Source of the DNA: Meiothermus taiwanensis DSM 14542
Lineage (GTDB): Bacteria > Deinococcota > Deinococci > Deinococcales > Thermaceae
Assembly: GCA_000482765.1 (NCBI GenBank)
Contig: AXWR01000026.1
Span: forward strand, 1-42,065
Length of the DNA: 42,065 nucleotides
Direction of reading: 5' to 3'
The position numbers and the translations under genes are program-made. Below the pieces are notes generated by a model. That model ran no database searches. It saw only the letters and a list, made by a program, of their open reading frames with translations, and was not told where the DNA came from. Within the stretch, counting starts at the first letter, position 1. The number at the start of each line of letters is the position of its first letter. Shown in pieces: positions 6,886 to 14,092 of the stretch.

Positions 6886-7641
6886 ATGAAGATCGACCTG
6901 AATGCCGATGCAGGCGAATCCTTTGGCAACTGGAAGCTGGGGCGGGACGAGGAGCTGTTTCCCCTGCTGAGCTCGGTGAATGTGGCCTGCGGGTTTCACG
7001 CCGGCGATCCCCTTACCATGGGGCGCACCCTCGAGCTTGCCCAAAAGACGGGCCTGGCGGTGGGGGCCCACCCTGGTTTTCCAGACCTGGTGGGCTTTGG
7101 GCGGCGGGAGATGGCCGCTACACCGGAGGAGATATACGCCGATGTGCTTTATCAGGTGGGGGCCCTGAGCGCTTTCCTAAAGGTGCGGGGCCTGGCTTTG
7201 CACCACGTCAAGGCCCACGGGGCGCTGTACAACCGGGCTACCAGGGACCCCGAGACCGCCCGGGCCATTGCCCAGGCGGTGCGGGATTTTGACCCAGCGG
7301 TGCCGCTGGTGGTGCTGCCCAACACCCCGCTGGAGCAGGAGGCCCAGCGCCTGGGCCTGCGCACCGTGGCGGAGGCCTTCCCCGAGCGGGGCTACAGCCG
7401 CGACGGTCGGCTGGCCCCACGGGGAACCCCAGGGGCCTGGATCCACGAGCCCGAGGTAGCGGCCCGCCGGGCGGTGCAGATGGTGGTGGAGGGCCGGGTG
7501 GCGGCGGTGGACGGGGGCTGGGTGGAGGTGCGGGCCCAGACCCTGTGCATCCACGGCGATAACCCCAGTGCGGTGGAGATTGCCCGGGCCGTGCGGGAGG
7601 CGCTCTGGGCCGAAGGGGTGAGCATCGAGACCTACGCATGA
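6886..7641 (+). CDS. pxpA: 5-oxoprolinase subunit PxpA (LamB/YcsF family)
   Basis: PxpA is the subunit of the ATP-dependent bacterial 5-oxoprolinase that, with PxpB and PxpC, opens 5-oxoproline to glutamate in the cytoplasm. The 251-residue length is normal. The N-terminal signature Asp-Leu-Asn-Ala-Asp-Ala-Gly-Glu-Ser-Phe-Gly and the following Asn-Val-Ala-Cys-Gly-Phe-His-Ala-Gly-Asp block are intact, as is His-Val-Lys-Ala-His-Gly-Ala-Leu-Tyr-Asn. The ATG at 6886 directly precedes this signature; an in-frame upstream GTG at 6871 would overlap dctM. The end overlaps the next gene by 4 nt (ATGA), indicating translational coupling. Confidence 0.95.
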   Translation: MKIDLNADAGESFGNWKLGRDEELFPLLSSVNVACGFHAGDPLTMGRTLELAQKTGLAVGAHPGFPDLVGFGRREMAATPEEIYADVLYQVGALSAFLKVRGLALHHVKAHGALYNRATRDPETARAIAQAVRDFDPAVPLVVLPNTPLEQEAQRLGLRTVAEAFPERGYSRDGRLAPRGTPGAWIHEPEVAARRAVQMVVEGRVAAVDGGWVEVRAQTLCIHGDNPSAVEIARAVREALWAEGVSIETYA

Positions 7642-9137
7642 CCCTGACCGGCTTCTACCTGCCTTTTTCTGAACAGCTCGACCTCGAGGCCAACGCCCGG
7701 ATGCTGGCCCTGGCCCGGGCTCTGCTGGCCGATCCGCTGCCGGGCCTGACCGACGTGGTGCCCGGTTATGTGAAGCTCTACCTCGAGTACGACGCCGAGC
7801 GGGTCTCGAGGGCCCGGGTGGAGCGCTGGGTTCGCCGGCATTTGCAGAAGCTATCCGATGCGCCCACAGGCCGGGAGGTGGAGATTCCCGTGCGCTACGA
7901 TGGGCCCGACCTGGCCTGGGTGGCCGAGCAGACCGGCCTTTCGGTAGAGGAGGTGATACGGCTGCACAGCCAGGCCCCCTACCGGGTGTTTGCCACCGGT
8001 TTCACACCGGGCTTTCCCTTCCTGGGCCCCCTACCCGAGCCCCTGCGCCTGCCCCGCCGGGGGACGCCCAGGGCCCTGGTGCCGGCCCACGCGGTGGCGA
8101 TTGCCGGCAGCCAGACCGGTATCTATCCGCTGCCCTCGCCCGGCGGGTGGCACCTGATCGGCACCGCGCTCACCCAGATCTACAACCCCCACCGCGCGCC
8201 GGTGTTTTTGCTGGAAGCCGGCGACCGGGTGCGGTTTGTGCCGTCTGAAGGCCCCACCCCGGCGGTGCCTGCCCTAAAGCCCTTGCTGCCAGCGGCACCG
8301 CGGTATCCAGCGCTGCGGGTGGAGGAGCCGGGCCTGCTGGATCTGGTGATGGATAGCGGGCGACGCATGGCCGGGCGCCTGGGGCTGGCGGCCTCGGGGG
8401 CGCTGGATGGGCGGCTGGCGGGCCTGGCCAACCGGCTGGTGGGCAACCCCCCGGATGCGCCGCTGCTGGAACTGACCCTCAAGGGCCCTGTGCTGAGCGC
8501 GTTAAGGCCGGTGGTGGCGGCCTTTGTGGGCTACGGGATGCGGCCCCTGGTGGGCGGCGCGCCGGTGGAGGTGGCCCAGACCTTTGTTTTGCGCACCGGC
8601 GATAAGCTGCACTTTGCCTCGGCCCCCGACGGCGCGCGGGGCTACCTGGCCCTGGCAGGGGGTATCGAGAGCGATCGCTTCTATGGGAGCGCCAGCACCG
8701 ACTTTAGGGGGCTGATCGGGCGGCCTTTGCAGGCCGGCGATCTGCTGGGGGTGTCGGAGGTGCGGGGGGCTCGAGCGGGCTTCGGCCTGGCCCTCCCCCC
8801 CCTGGGAGAGCGGCGGGTTCGCCTGCTGCCGGGGCCGCAGTACAGCCCGGAAGCGATGCGGGCCTTGTGCAGCGCCCCTTTCGAGCTGGCCTCGGGGGAT
8901 CGGATGGGGCTCCGGCTTTTGGGGCCCGAGGTGCCGGGGGGCGAACTCATCAGCGAGGCCACCCCGCTGGGGGCGGTGCAGATTACCACCGAGGGCCAGC
9001 CCATCGTGCTGCTCAACGACCGGGGTCGCATTGGCGGCTACGCCAAGCCGGCCATCGTGCACCCGGCCGACCTGCCCTGGCTGGCCCAGCTCCGCCCTGG
9101 TCAGACGGTTCGCTTTGTGCCTGCTGCCCTCGAGTAG
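7638..9137 (+). CDS. fused 5-oxoprolinase subunits PxpB-PxpC
   Basis: A 499-residue protein that joins two subunits usually encoded separately. Residues about 1-205 match PxpB (KipI family), with Gly-Phe-Thr-Pro-Gly-Phe-Pro-Phe-Leu and Ala-Gly-Ser-Gln-Thr-Gly-Ile-Tyr-Pro. Residues about 230-499 match PxpC (KipA family, also called biotin-dependent carboxyltransferase-like), starting at Gly-Leu-Leu-Asp-Leu-Val-Met-Asp-Ser-Gly-Arg. With PxpA it should form the complete ATP-dependent 5-oxoprolinase. Both halves look full length, and nothing suggests a sequencing fusion, since codon use and frame continue smoothly through a proline/alanine-rich linker. It is the last gene of the iclR-dctPQM-pxp unit. 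Confidence 0.93.
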   Translation: MTLTGFYLPFSEQLDLEANARMLALARALLADPLPGLTDVVPGYVKLYLEYDAERVSRARVERWVRRHLQKLSDAPTGREVEIPVRYDGPDLAWVAEQTGLSVEEVIRLHSQAPYRVFATGFTPGFPFLGPLPEPLRLPRRGTPRALVPAHAVAIAGSQTGIYPLPSPGGWHLIGTALTQIYNPHRAPVFLLEAGDRVRFVPSEGPTPAVPALKPLLPAAPRYPALRVEEPGLLDLVMDSGRRMAGRLGLAASGALDGRLAGLANRLVGNPPDAPLLELTLKGPVLSALRPVVAAFVGYGMRPLVGGAPVEVAQTFVLRTGDKLHFASAPDGARGYLALAGGIESDRFYGSASTDFRGLIGRPLQAGDLLGVSEVRGARAGFGLALPPLGERRVRLLPGPQYSPEAMRALCSAPFELASGDRMGLRLLGPEVPGGELISEATPLGAVQITTEGQPIVLLNDRGRIGGYAKPAIVHPADLPWLAQLRPGQTVRFVPAALE

Positions 9138-9206
9138 CCCACCGCCTCACACCGGTCACGGCCTGAACCCGAGGGGCATACCCACAGGGGGTAGTGAGCT
9201 GGGTGG

Positions 9207-9235
9207 TTTACAGCCTGGGCCGAACTTGCCACAAT
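9207..9235 (+). promoter_or_regulatory. candidate promoter of the methyltransferase-TPR gene
   Basis: TTTACA (9207-9212) and CACAAT (9230-9235) are spaced by 17 bp, matching the vegetative consensus at five and four of six positions. The predicted start of transcription (near 9242) falls on the inverted repeat at 9240-9258. Confidence 0.45.
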
Positions 9236-9239
9236 ACCC

Positions 9240-9258
9240 CTCAACGGCTTCCGTTGAG
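9240..9258 (+). promoter_or_regulatory. perfect inverted repeat at the predicted transcription start
   Basis: CTCAACGG and CCGTTGAG form an 8-bp perfect inverted repeat around CTT. It ends 11 nt before the GTG start, next to a GAGGTGG ribosome-binding site. It could be an operator covering +1 or a 5' mRNA hairpin. Confidence 0.5.
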
Positions 9259-9269
9259 CGAGGTGGTCT

Positions 9270-12059
9270 GTGGACACCGTGAACACCCAAGTCAAGCGCT
9301 ATTTTCGCAGCCAGTTTCACCTCGAGGCCCCCCTTTCACCGGGCCGCTTCGAGGCGGTGCTGGCCAAACGCATCGGCAGCCCGGGCCGACGAAAACCCAT
9401 CCTGGACGCCTGGAAGGCCTACCTGGAGGCCCGGGGGGGCGATCTGGAGGCGGTGCGAAGTTTTTACACCGCGGTGCTCAGCCACCCGCGGGAGCGGCTG
9501 GAGGCCCTGGTGTACGCCATGCACCTGCCGTTCGTGGAGTTTTATGTGCGGGTGCTGCCCCCGCTTTTGCCAGCTCGGGGGCGGGTGCTGGAGGTGGGGG
9601 CCTTTACCGGTGCCTTGCTGACGTTGCTGCGTGAGGCCCGGCCCGAACTGGAGTGGCACGCCCTGGAGGGGGTGCGCCAGGCGGTGGAGATCGGTCGGGC
9701 CCGCACCGGCGAGGGGGTGCAGTGGCACGAGGGCTGGTTTCCGGGCCAGCCGGGCCTGCCGGAGATGGACGCGGTGCTGCTGCTCTCCTGCCTGCCCGAG
9801 GGGTATCTGGGGGGCTTGCCGGACACCCTCGAGGCCCCCCGCTACCTCGAGCACTTCGACTTTGTGCAGCGCCTGCAGGGCCTCGAGGGGCTGCTCAAGC
9901 CGGGCGGCCTGCTGGCCTACGCCCACGGGCCGTTTCTGGGCAAGAACCCCCAGGCCGCCGAGCAGGCCTTGGTGCAGATGGGGTTTGAGGCGGTGCAGGT
10001 GGTGGGCGAGGGGGACTACACCCTGATCACCGCCCGGATGCCGGTGGCCTTGGTACGGCCCGACCCCTCCCCGGTGCCGGGCCCGGCTCAGCACCCCGGC
10101 CCAGGCGCACCAAGCCCCCTGCCCTCGAGCGACGAGGTCTGGGCTTTGCTCGAGGGGGGTGCGTATGCCGAGGTTCTGGGCCGTGTGCCAGAGGGCACGA
10201 CCGGCGAGCTGGCCTACCTGCGGGGCCGGGCCTTGTTTGCCCTGGCGCGCTACACCGAAGCCGAGGCGGCCCTGGCCCTGGCCCACCACCCCGAGGCCGA
10301 AAACCTGCGGGTGCTGTGCTGGGCCGAGCAGGAGGATTACCCGCGGGCCCTGCCCCGCCTGGAAGCGCTGTCCAGCCGGGGGGGCCGGTTCAAGCTGGCC
10401 TTGGGGAAGGTTTACCTGGGCTTGGGACGGCTCTCGGAGGCCCTGCGCCAGTTACACGAGTGTGGCTTGCCCGAGGCCGAGGTCTACCTCAAAACCACCC
10501 TCGAGCGCATCGAGGAGCGCGTGGTGCGCCTGTGCCGCGAGGGCGACTGGAGCGAGGCCAGCCGCCGGGTGGAGTTCGTGGAAGACCTCTCGCCCGACCT
10601 GCTGACGCGGGGTCTGCTGCGGGTGGGTTTGCAGGCCGCTTTGCAGCAGGGCCTGTGGGGCCGGGCGGCCCGCTACGCCCAGCGCTTGTACGTGCTGGGG
10701 GAGTCGCACGGGGCCTTGGGGCTGGCCCTGGCGGGCCTGAAGGTGCGGGGCCCCGAGGCCCTGGACAGGGTGCCGCTGGCCGACCTGAAGCAGGTGGAAC
10801 CCTACCTGACCGATGCGGTGGCCCGGGCCGAGGATGCCACCGCGCTACTGGCCCTGGGCCTGCTGCGGCACCGGGAGGGGCGGCACACCGAGGCGGTGCG
10901 CTACCTCGAGCGGGCCGCGCGGGAATCCAGGGGTGAGGCGGCGGGCCTGGCCTACCACCTGCTGGCCCTGTCCAAGCGGGCCCTGGGCGCCCCTGTGCTC
11001 GAGGTGCTGGGCGACCACAAGCGGGCCCACGCCCACCGGGCCTACCCGGTAACCCAACTGTTTGAGCTGGCCCTGGAGGCGCGGGAAGCCGGGGAGCCGG
11101 TGCTGGCCCGGGAGTTTCTGGGCCGGGTGCGGGAAGCAGGGCTGCAGCCCTTTGGTCAGATTGAGCCCGTGCTCAAGCTGGTGGAGGAGCTGGAGGGGCC
11201 CTGGGAGGCCTTCCGGATGCTCACCCAGAGCCTGGAACAGTCCGCCGAGCCGCCTTTGGAGCACCTCGAGCTGGCCTACCGCCTCTCGCGGGGCTTCTCC
11301 CAGAGCCAGGAGGCCGAGGCGGTGCGGGGGCGCTACCTGGCCGCCTTGTACAACGCCGGGCAGGCCCTGGGGGCCGAGGGGCTCTTGCTTTCCGAGCTGG
11401 CCCGCAACCCCGAGGCCCTGGAGGTGCTCTACGACCTGGCCGAGCACCACGAGCGCACCGGGGCCTACCAGAAGGCCACCGAGACCTGGCGCAAAGCCCT
11501 GGACATCGCCTATTACCGGGAAAAAGACCTCGAGCTCTCGCGCGAGATCCTGCGCAACCTGCTTTTTCTGAACCCCACCGACCCCGAGCTGCAGCTCTAC
11601 CTGGAGGAGCTCAAGGCCACCTCGCGGGCCCTGGCCACCCTCGAGGGCGGCCCCGATACCCTGGCCGGGGTTACCCCCGAGGCCCTGATGCGCGAGGGGC
11701 TGCCCCGCTTCCACGGGGAGTACCTGATTGTGGTGGGGGGGCATACCCAGCTCCGCAGCCGCCTGACCCCCATCCTGCAACACCAGGGCCTCGAGCTCGA
11801 CTGGTTCGACTCCGACAGTTATACCGCTGGGCGGGAGGTCATCCGGCGCATTCATAGCCGGCTCGAGCGGGCCCACGGCCTGATGATCATCAGCAGCTAC
11901 GTGGGCCACGACCTTTCCGAGCCGGTGCGGTTGGAAGCCGAAAACCTGGGGGTACCGGTCTACATCACCCCCGGCCGGGCCCGCGGGGTGACCGGTTTTC
12001 TGCGGGCGGTGGCCGAGTTCGCCCCGCAGATTTTCAGGCGGGCGCTCAAAGGGGGCTGA
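9270..12059 (+). CDS. large methyltransferase-TPR-DUF2325 protein of unknown function
   Basis: A 929-residue soluble protein with three parts. Residues about 85-258 look like a SAM-dependent methyltransferase: motif I is Arg-Val-Leu-Glu-Val-Gly-Ala-Phe-Thr-Gly (105-114) and a Leu-Lys-Pro-Gly-Gly-Leu-Leu post-motif follows. A Pro/Ser-rich linker (about 260-285) leads into roughly 500 residues of helical, TPR-like repeats rich in Leu, Ala and Glu. Residues about 816-915 resemble DUF2325, a small Rossmann-like domain starting Leu-Ile-Val-Val-Gly-Gly-His. The substrate is unknown; the repeats suggest a protein partner. The GTG at 9270 is used; a GTG at 9279 is possible. It has its own promoter and no close functional neighbours. 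Confidence 0.82.
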   Translation: MDTVNTQVKRYFRSQFHLEAPLSPGRFEAVLAKRIGSPGRRKPILDAWKAYLEARGGDLEAVRSFYTAVLSHPRERLEALVYAMHLPFVEFYVRVLPPLLPARGRVLEVGAFTGALLTLLREARPELEWHALEGVRQAVEIGRARTGEGVQWHEGWFPGQPGLPEMDAVLLLSCLPEGYLGGLPDTLEAPRYLEHFDFVQRLQGLEGLLKPGGLLAYAHGPFLGKNPQAAEQALVQMGFEAVQVVGEGDYTLITARMPVALVRPDPSPVPGPAQHPGPGAPSPLPSSDEVWALLEGGAYAEVLGRVPEGTTGELAYLRGRALFALARYTEAEAALALAHHPEAENLRVLCWAEQEDYPRALPRLEALSSRGGRFKLALGKVYLGLGRLSEALRQLHECGLPEAEVYLKTTLERIEERVVRLCREGDWSEASRRVEFVEDLSPDLLTRGLLRVGLQAALQQGLWGRAARYAQRLYVLGESHGALGLALAGLKVRGPEALDRVPLADLKQVEPYLTDAVARAEDATALLALGLLRHREGRHTEAVRYLERAARESRGEAAGLAYHLLALSKRALGAPVLEVLGDHKRAHAHRAYPVTQLFELALEAREAGEPVLAREFLGRVREAGLQPFGQIEPVLKLVEELEGPWEAFRMLTQSLEQSAEPPLEHLELAYRLSRGFSQSQEAEAVRGRYLAALYNAGQALGAEGLLLSELARNPEALEVLYDLAEHHERTGAYQKATETWRKALDIAYYREKDLELSREILRNLLFLNPTDPELQLYLEELKATSRALATLEGGPDTLAGVTPEALMREGLPRFHGEYLIVVGGHTQLRSRLTPILQHQGLELDWFDSDSYTAGREVIRRIHSRLERAHGLMIISSYVGHDLSEPVRLEAENLGVPVYITPGRARGVTGFLRAVAEFAPQIFRRALKGG

Positions 12060-12062
12060 ACC

Positions 12063-12083
12063 GGCCGCTAGCGCAGCGCGGCC
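12063..12083. terminator. possible bidirectional hairpin between convergent genes
   Basis: GGCCGC (12063-12068) pairs with GCGGCC (12078-12083) around a 9-nt loop, in the 8-nt gap between the methyltransferase gene and pyrF and overlapping the pyrF stop codon. There is no T-run on either side, so termination is uncertain. Confidence 0.35.
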
Positions 12084-12850
12084 AGATATTCCTCCGCCTG
12101 GCGAACGGCTGCTTCCAGGTCGGGCTCGCCACCGGGGTAATACAGCGCCCGGCTGGCCGAGTTGAGCAGCCCCGGCCCCTTGATGGCCTCGCCCCCCTGG
12201 GCCCCCAGGCCGGGCAAGAGCAGCAAGGAGTGGGGCAGACGCTGGCGTATCTCGGCAACCTGCTGGGGGTAGGTAACCCCAACCACCGCCGCCACCCGCG
12301 ACCAATCGCCCACCCGCTGCTCTTCGGCCTGCCGGGCCAGATAGTCGGCCACGGCCAGGTACAGCCGCCCCCCCTGTTCCAGGGGTAGGTTCTGAAAAAG
12401 CCCCGAGCCGGGGTTGGAGGTTTTGACCAGCACGAAAACCGCACCCCCCGAGGCCCGGGCCGCTTTGAAAAAGGGCTCCAGGGCGTCGCTGCCCAGGTAG
12501 GGGTTGACCGTCAGGGCCGCGCCGGGATAGGCCTGCAGGTAGGCTTTGGCATAGGCCTCGGCGGTGGAGCCGATATCGCCCCGCTTGGCATCCACAATCA
12601 CCGGCAGCGAGAGCACCCGGGCCCCCACGATCAGCTTGTGCATCAGGGTGAAGCCCTGGGGGCCCAGGGCCTCGAAAAAGGCGGCCTGGAACTTGACGGC
12701 GCAGATTCTGCTGGCCAAGGCTTCCATAAGCTCGAGGGTGTAGCGGCGGATGTGATCCAGCGGGCTGGGGCCGTGTAGCTCGGGCCGGGGATCCACCCCC
12801 AGCACCAGGGGTGGACGGGAGGCTACTTCGTGAACGAACTCAGCTTGCAT
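12068..12850 (-). CDS. pyrF: orotidine 5'-phosphate decarboxylase (type 2)
   Basis: The last step of de novo UMP synthesis: decarboxylation of OMP. The 260-residue length fits the longer, type 2 form. The catalytic block Asp-Ala-Lys-Arg-Gly-Asp-Ile-Gly is present in the first half, with Asn-Pro-Tyr-Leu-Gly-Ser-Asp and a [10 protein letters not shown] phosphate-site loop further on. The ATG at 12850 is chosen because TAATCT lies 7 nt before it with no Shine-Dalgarno sequence, a leaderless arrangement. The open frame continues upstream to 13423, but that part is antisense-like and overlaps the asparaginase gene. Confidence 0.95.
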   Translation of the reverse strand: MQAEFVHEVASRPPLVLGVDPRPELHGPSPLDHIRRYTLELMEALASRICAVKFQAAFFEALGPQGFTLMHKLIVGARVLSLPVIVDAKRGDIGSTAEAYAKAYLQAYPGAALTVNPYLGSDALEPFFKAARASGGAVFVLVKTSNPGSGLFQNLPLEQGGRLYLAVADYLARQAEEQRVGDWSRVAAVVGVTYPQQVAEIRQRLPHSLLLLPGLGAQGGEAIKGPGLLNSASRALYYPGGEPDLEAAVRQAEEYLAALR

Positions 12851-12857
12851 TGGGGTT

Positions 12858-12863
12858 AGATTA
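12858..12863 (-). promoter_or_regulatory. -10 box of pyrF, leaderless-type
   Basis: On the minus strand TAATCT is followed by 7 nt and the pyrF ATG. The gap contains no purine-rich ribosome-binding sequence. The -35 region is weak. Confidence 0.5.
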
Positions 12864-12975
12864 CCGTACGGGGTGCGCCTGTTGCGGCCCCTAGCATTTT
12901 TGTCCTGGCGACCAAAGAACGAGTCCGGAACAGCTTTTTGACTTTGAGCATGGCGGGTTTTTTGCGAGAGCCGAT

Positions 12976-13962
12976 CTAGATCCAGCAGAGCTCGAGCCTC
13001 GCCTCCAGATGCCCCACCTCGAGCCGTCGTACATTCCGAACCGGGGGCCGGCGCCACTCCAGCTCCACTTCCGGCGAGAGCAGGCCCAGCTCCTCCAGCA
13101 GCTTTATCACCATGGGCTCCCGGGCCTCGTTGGAGCCGCTTTCCACCTTGAGGGCGATGCCCAGGGGGCCCCAGCGGGTATCCCGCAGGGCCAGCCCGTA
13201 GTAGCCGTCGGCCCCGCGCTTGGCGACGAGCCCCGGTAGCTTTTGCATCAGCGCGGTGTCGATGCTCCTGGGGCCGGCCACCAGGTCGGGGTGCTGCCGC
13301 ATGGCCCGGAAAACCGCCTCCAGGCCGGCCTGGTACTTTGCAGGGGCGGCCTCGGGCTGGGCCAGCAGGGCAAACATCCGGGCGGCGGGGGCCAGGGGCA
13401 GGGCAAAGGTGGGTACGCTGCACCCGTCCACGCCGTAGGGGATGTGGGGCTGGCCCGATAGATCGCGCAGGGTCTGCAGGTTAAGTTGCTGCACCGGGTG
13501 CTCGGGCTGCTCGTAACCGCGGGGGCTCACCCCCAGCGCCAGGGCCGCCGCCAGCATGCCGGTGTGTTTGCCCGAGCAGTTGTTGTGCAGCGGGGTGGGG
13601 GCCTGCTGCAGGGCCTTGCGTGCCTCGCTGTCGAAGGGGGGATGGGTGCCGCAGGCCAGATAGCTTTCGTCCAGGCCGATTTTGCGCAGGTAATTGGCGG
13701 CCACCGCGACGTGCTGCTCGGTTCCATCGTGGGAAGCACAGGTCAGGGCGACCTCGGCGGGGTTGATGCCAAAGCGTTGGATGGCGCCGCTCAGGTAGAG
13801 GGCCAGGGCCTGGAAGGGCTTGGCCGAGGAGCGCAGGGGGGCCTGAAGGTAGGGGTTGCCGCAGTAGGCCAGCACCCGGCCAGAGGGCTCCACAATAGCC
13901 AGCGAAACCTTGTGGCGGTTTTCCAGCAGACCGCCGCGGTAGGCGTAGGTGTAAGCGTTCAT
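12976..13962 (-). CDS. asparaginase of the Rhizobium-type (asparaginase_II family)
   Basis: A 328-residue protein of the Asparaginase_II family, distinct from the E. coli AnsA/AnsB fold and related to the Rhizobium etli enzymes. Family blocks are visible: Ser-Ser-Ala-Lys-Pro-Phe-Gln (an SxxK motif near residue 46), [10 protein letters not shown], and [11 protein letters not shown]. The expected reaction is asparagine to aspartate and ammonia in the cytoplasm; no signal peptide is seen. The ATG at 13962 follows TAGGCT by 7 nt without a ribosome-binding site, again leaderless-like. It lies divergent to the phosphatase gene and 125 nt upstream of pyrF. Confidence 0.88.
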   Translation of the reverse strand: MNAYTYAYRGGLLENRHKVSLAIVEPSGRVLAYCGNPYLQAPLRSSAKPFQALALYLSGAIQRFGINPAEVALTCASHDGTEQHVAVAANYLRKIGLDESYLACGTHPPFDSEARKALQQAPTPLHNNCSGKHTGMLAAALALGVSPRGYEQPEHPVQQLNLQTLRDLSGQPHIPYGVDGCSVPTFALPLAPAARMFALLAQPEAAPAKYQAGLEAVFRAMRQHPDLVAGPRSIDTALMQKLPGLVAKRGADGYYGLALRDTRWGPLGIALKVESGSNEAREPMVIKLLEELGLLSPEVELEWRRPPVRNVRRLEVGHLEARLELCWI

Positions 13963-13969
13963 CGCCCAT

Positions 13970-13975
13970 AGCCTA
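13970..13975 (-). promoter_or_regulatory. -10 box of the asparaginase gene, leaderless-type
   Basis: TAGGCT on the minus strand, 7 nt before the ATG at 13962; it fits TAnnnT but the -35 is not clear. Confidence 0.4.
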
Positions 13976-14092
13976 TTGCATGAGGCCCCGGCTGGTAAGC
14001 CTCGAGGGGGCCGTGGAGTGTAGCCCAGCCCTCCTTGTGTGTTGACCAAGGCATGACAGGACTTGTTAAGCATATGAACCGGAGGTACAGGT

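Noticed and set aside
10845..12305. Minus-strand open frame of 486 codons
   Set aside because: It lies antisense to the methyltransferase-TPR gene, is rich in Gly, Pro, Gln and His with no domain features, and is a GC-driven shadow of the plus-strand codons.
12851..13423. N-terminal extension of pyrF
   Set aside because: It overlaps the asparaginase gene in another frame and is not protein-like; the PyrF fold and a -10 box point to the start at 12850.
14042..14076. Promoter or Pho box upstream of phoA
   Set aside because: TTGACC is present but no acceptable -10 lies at 16-19 bp, and no repeated Pho-box heptamer is convincing.
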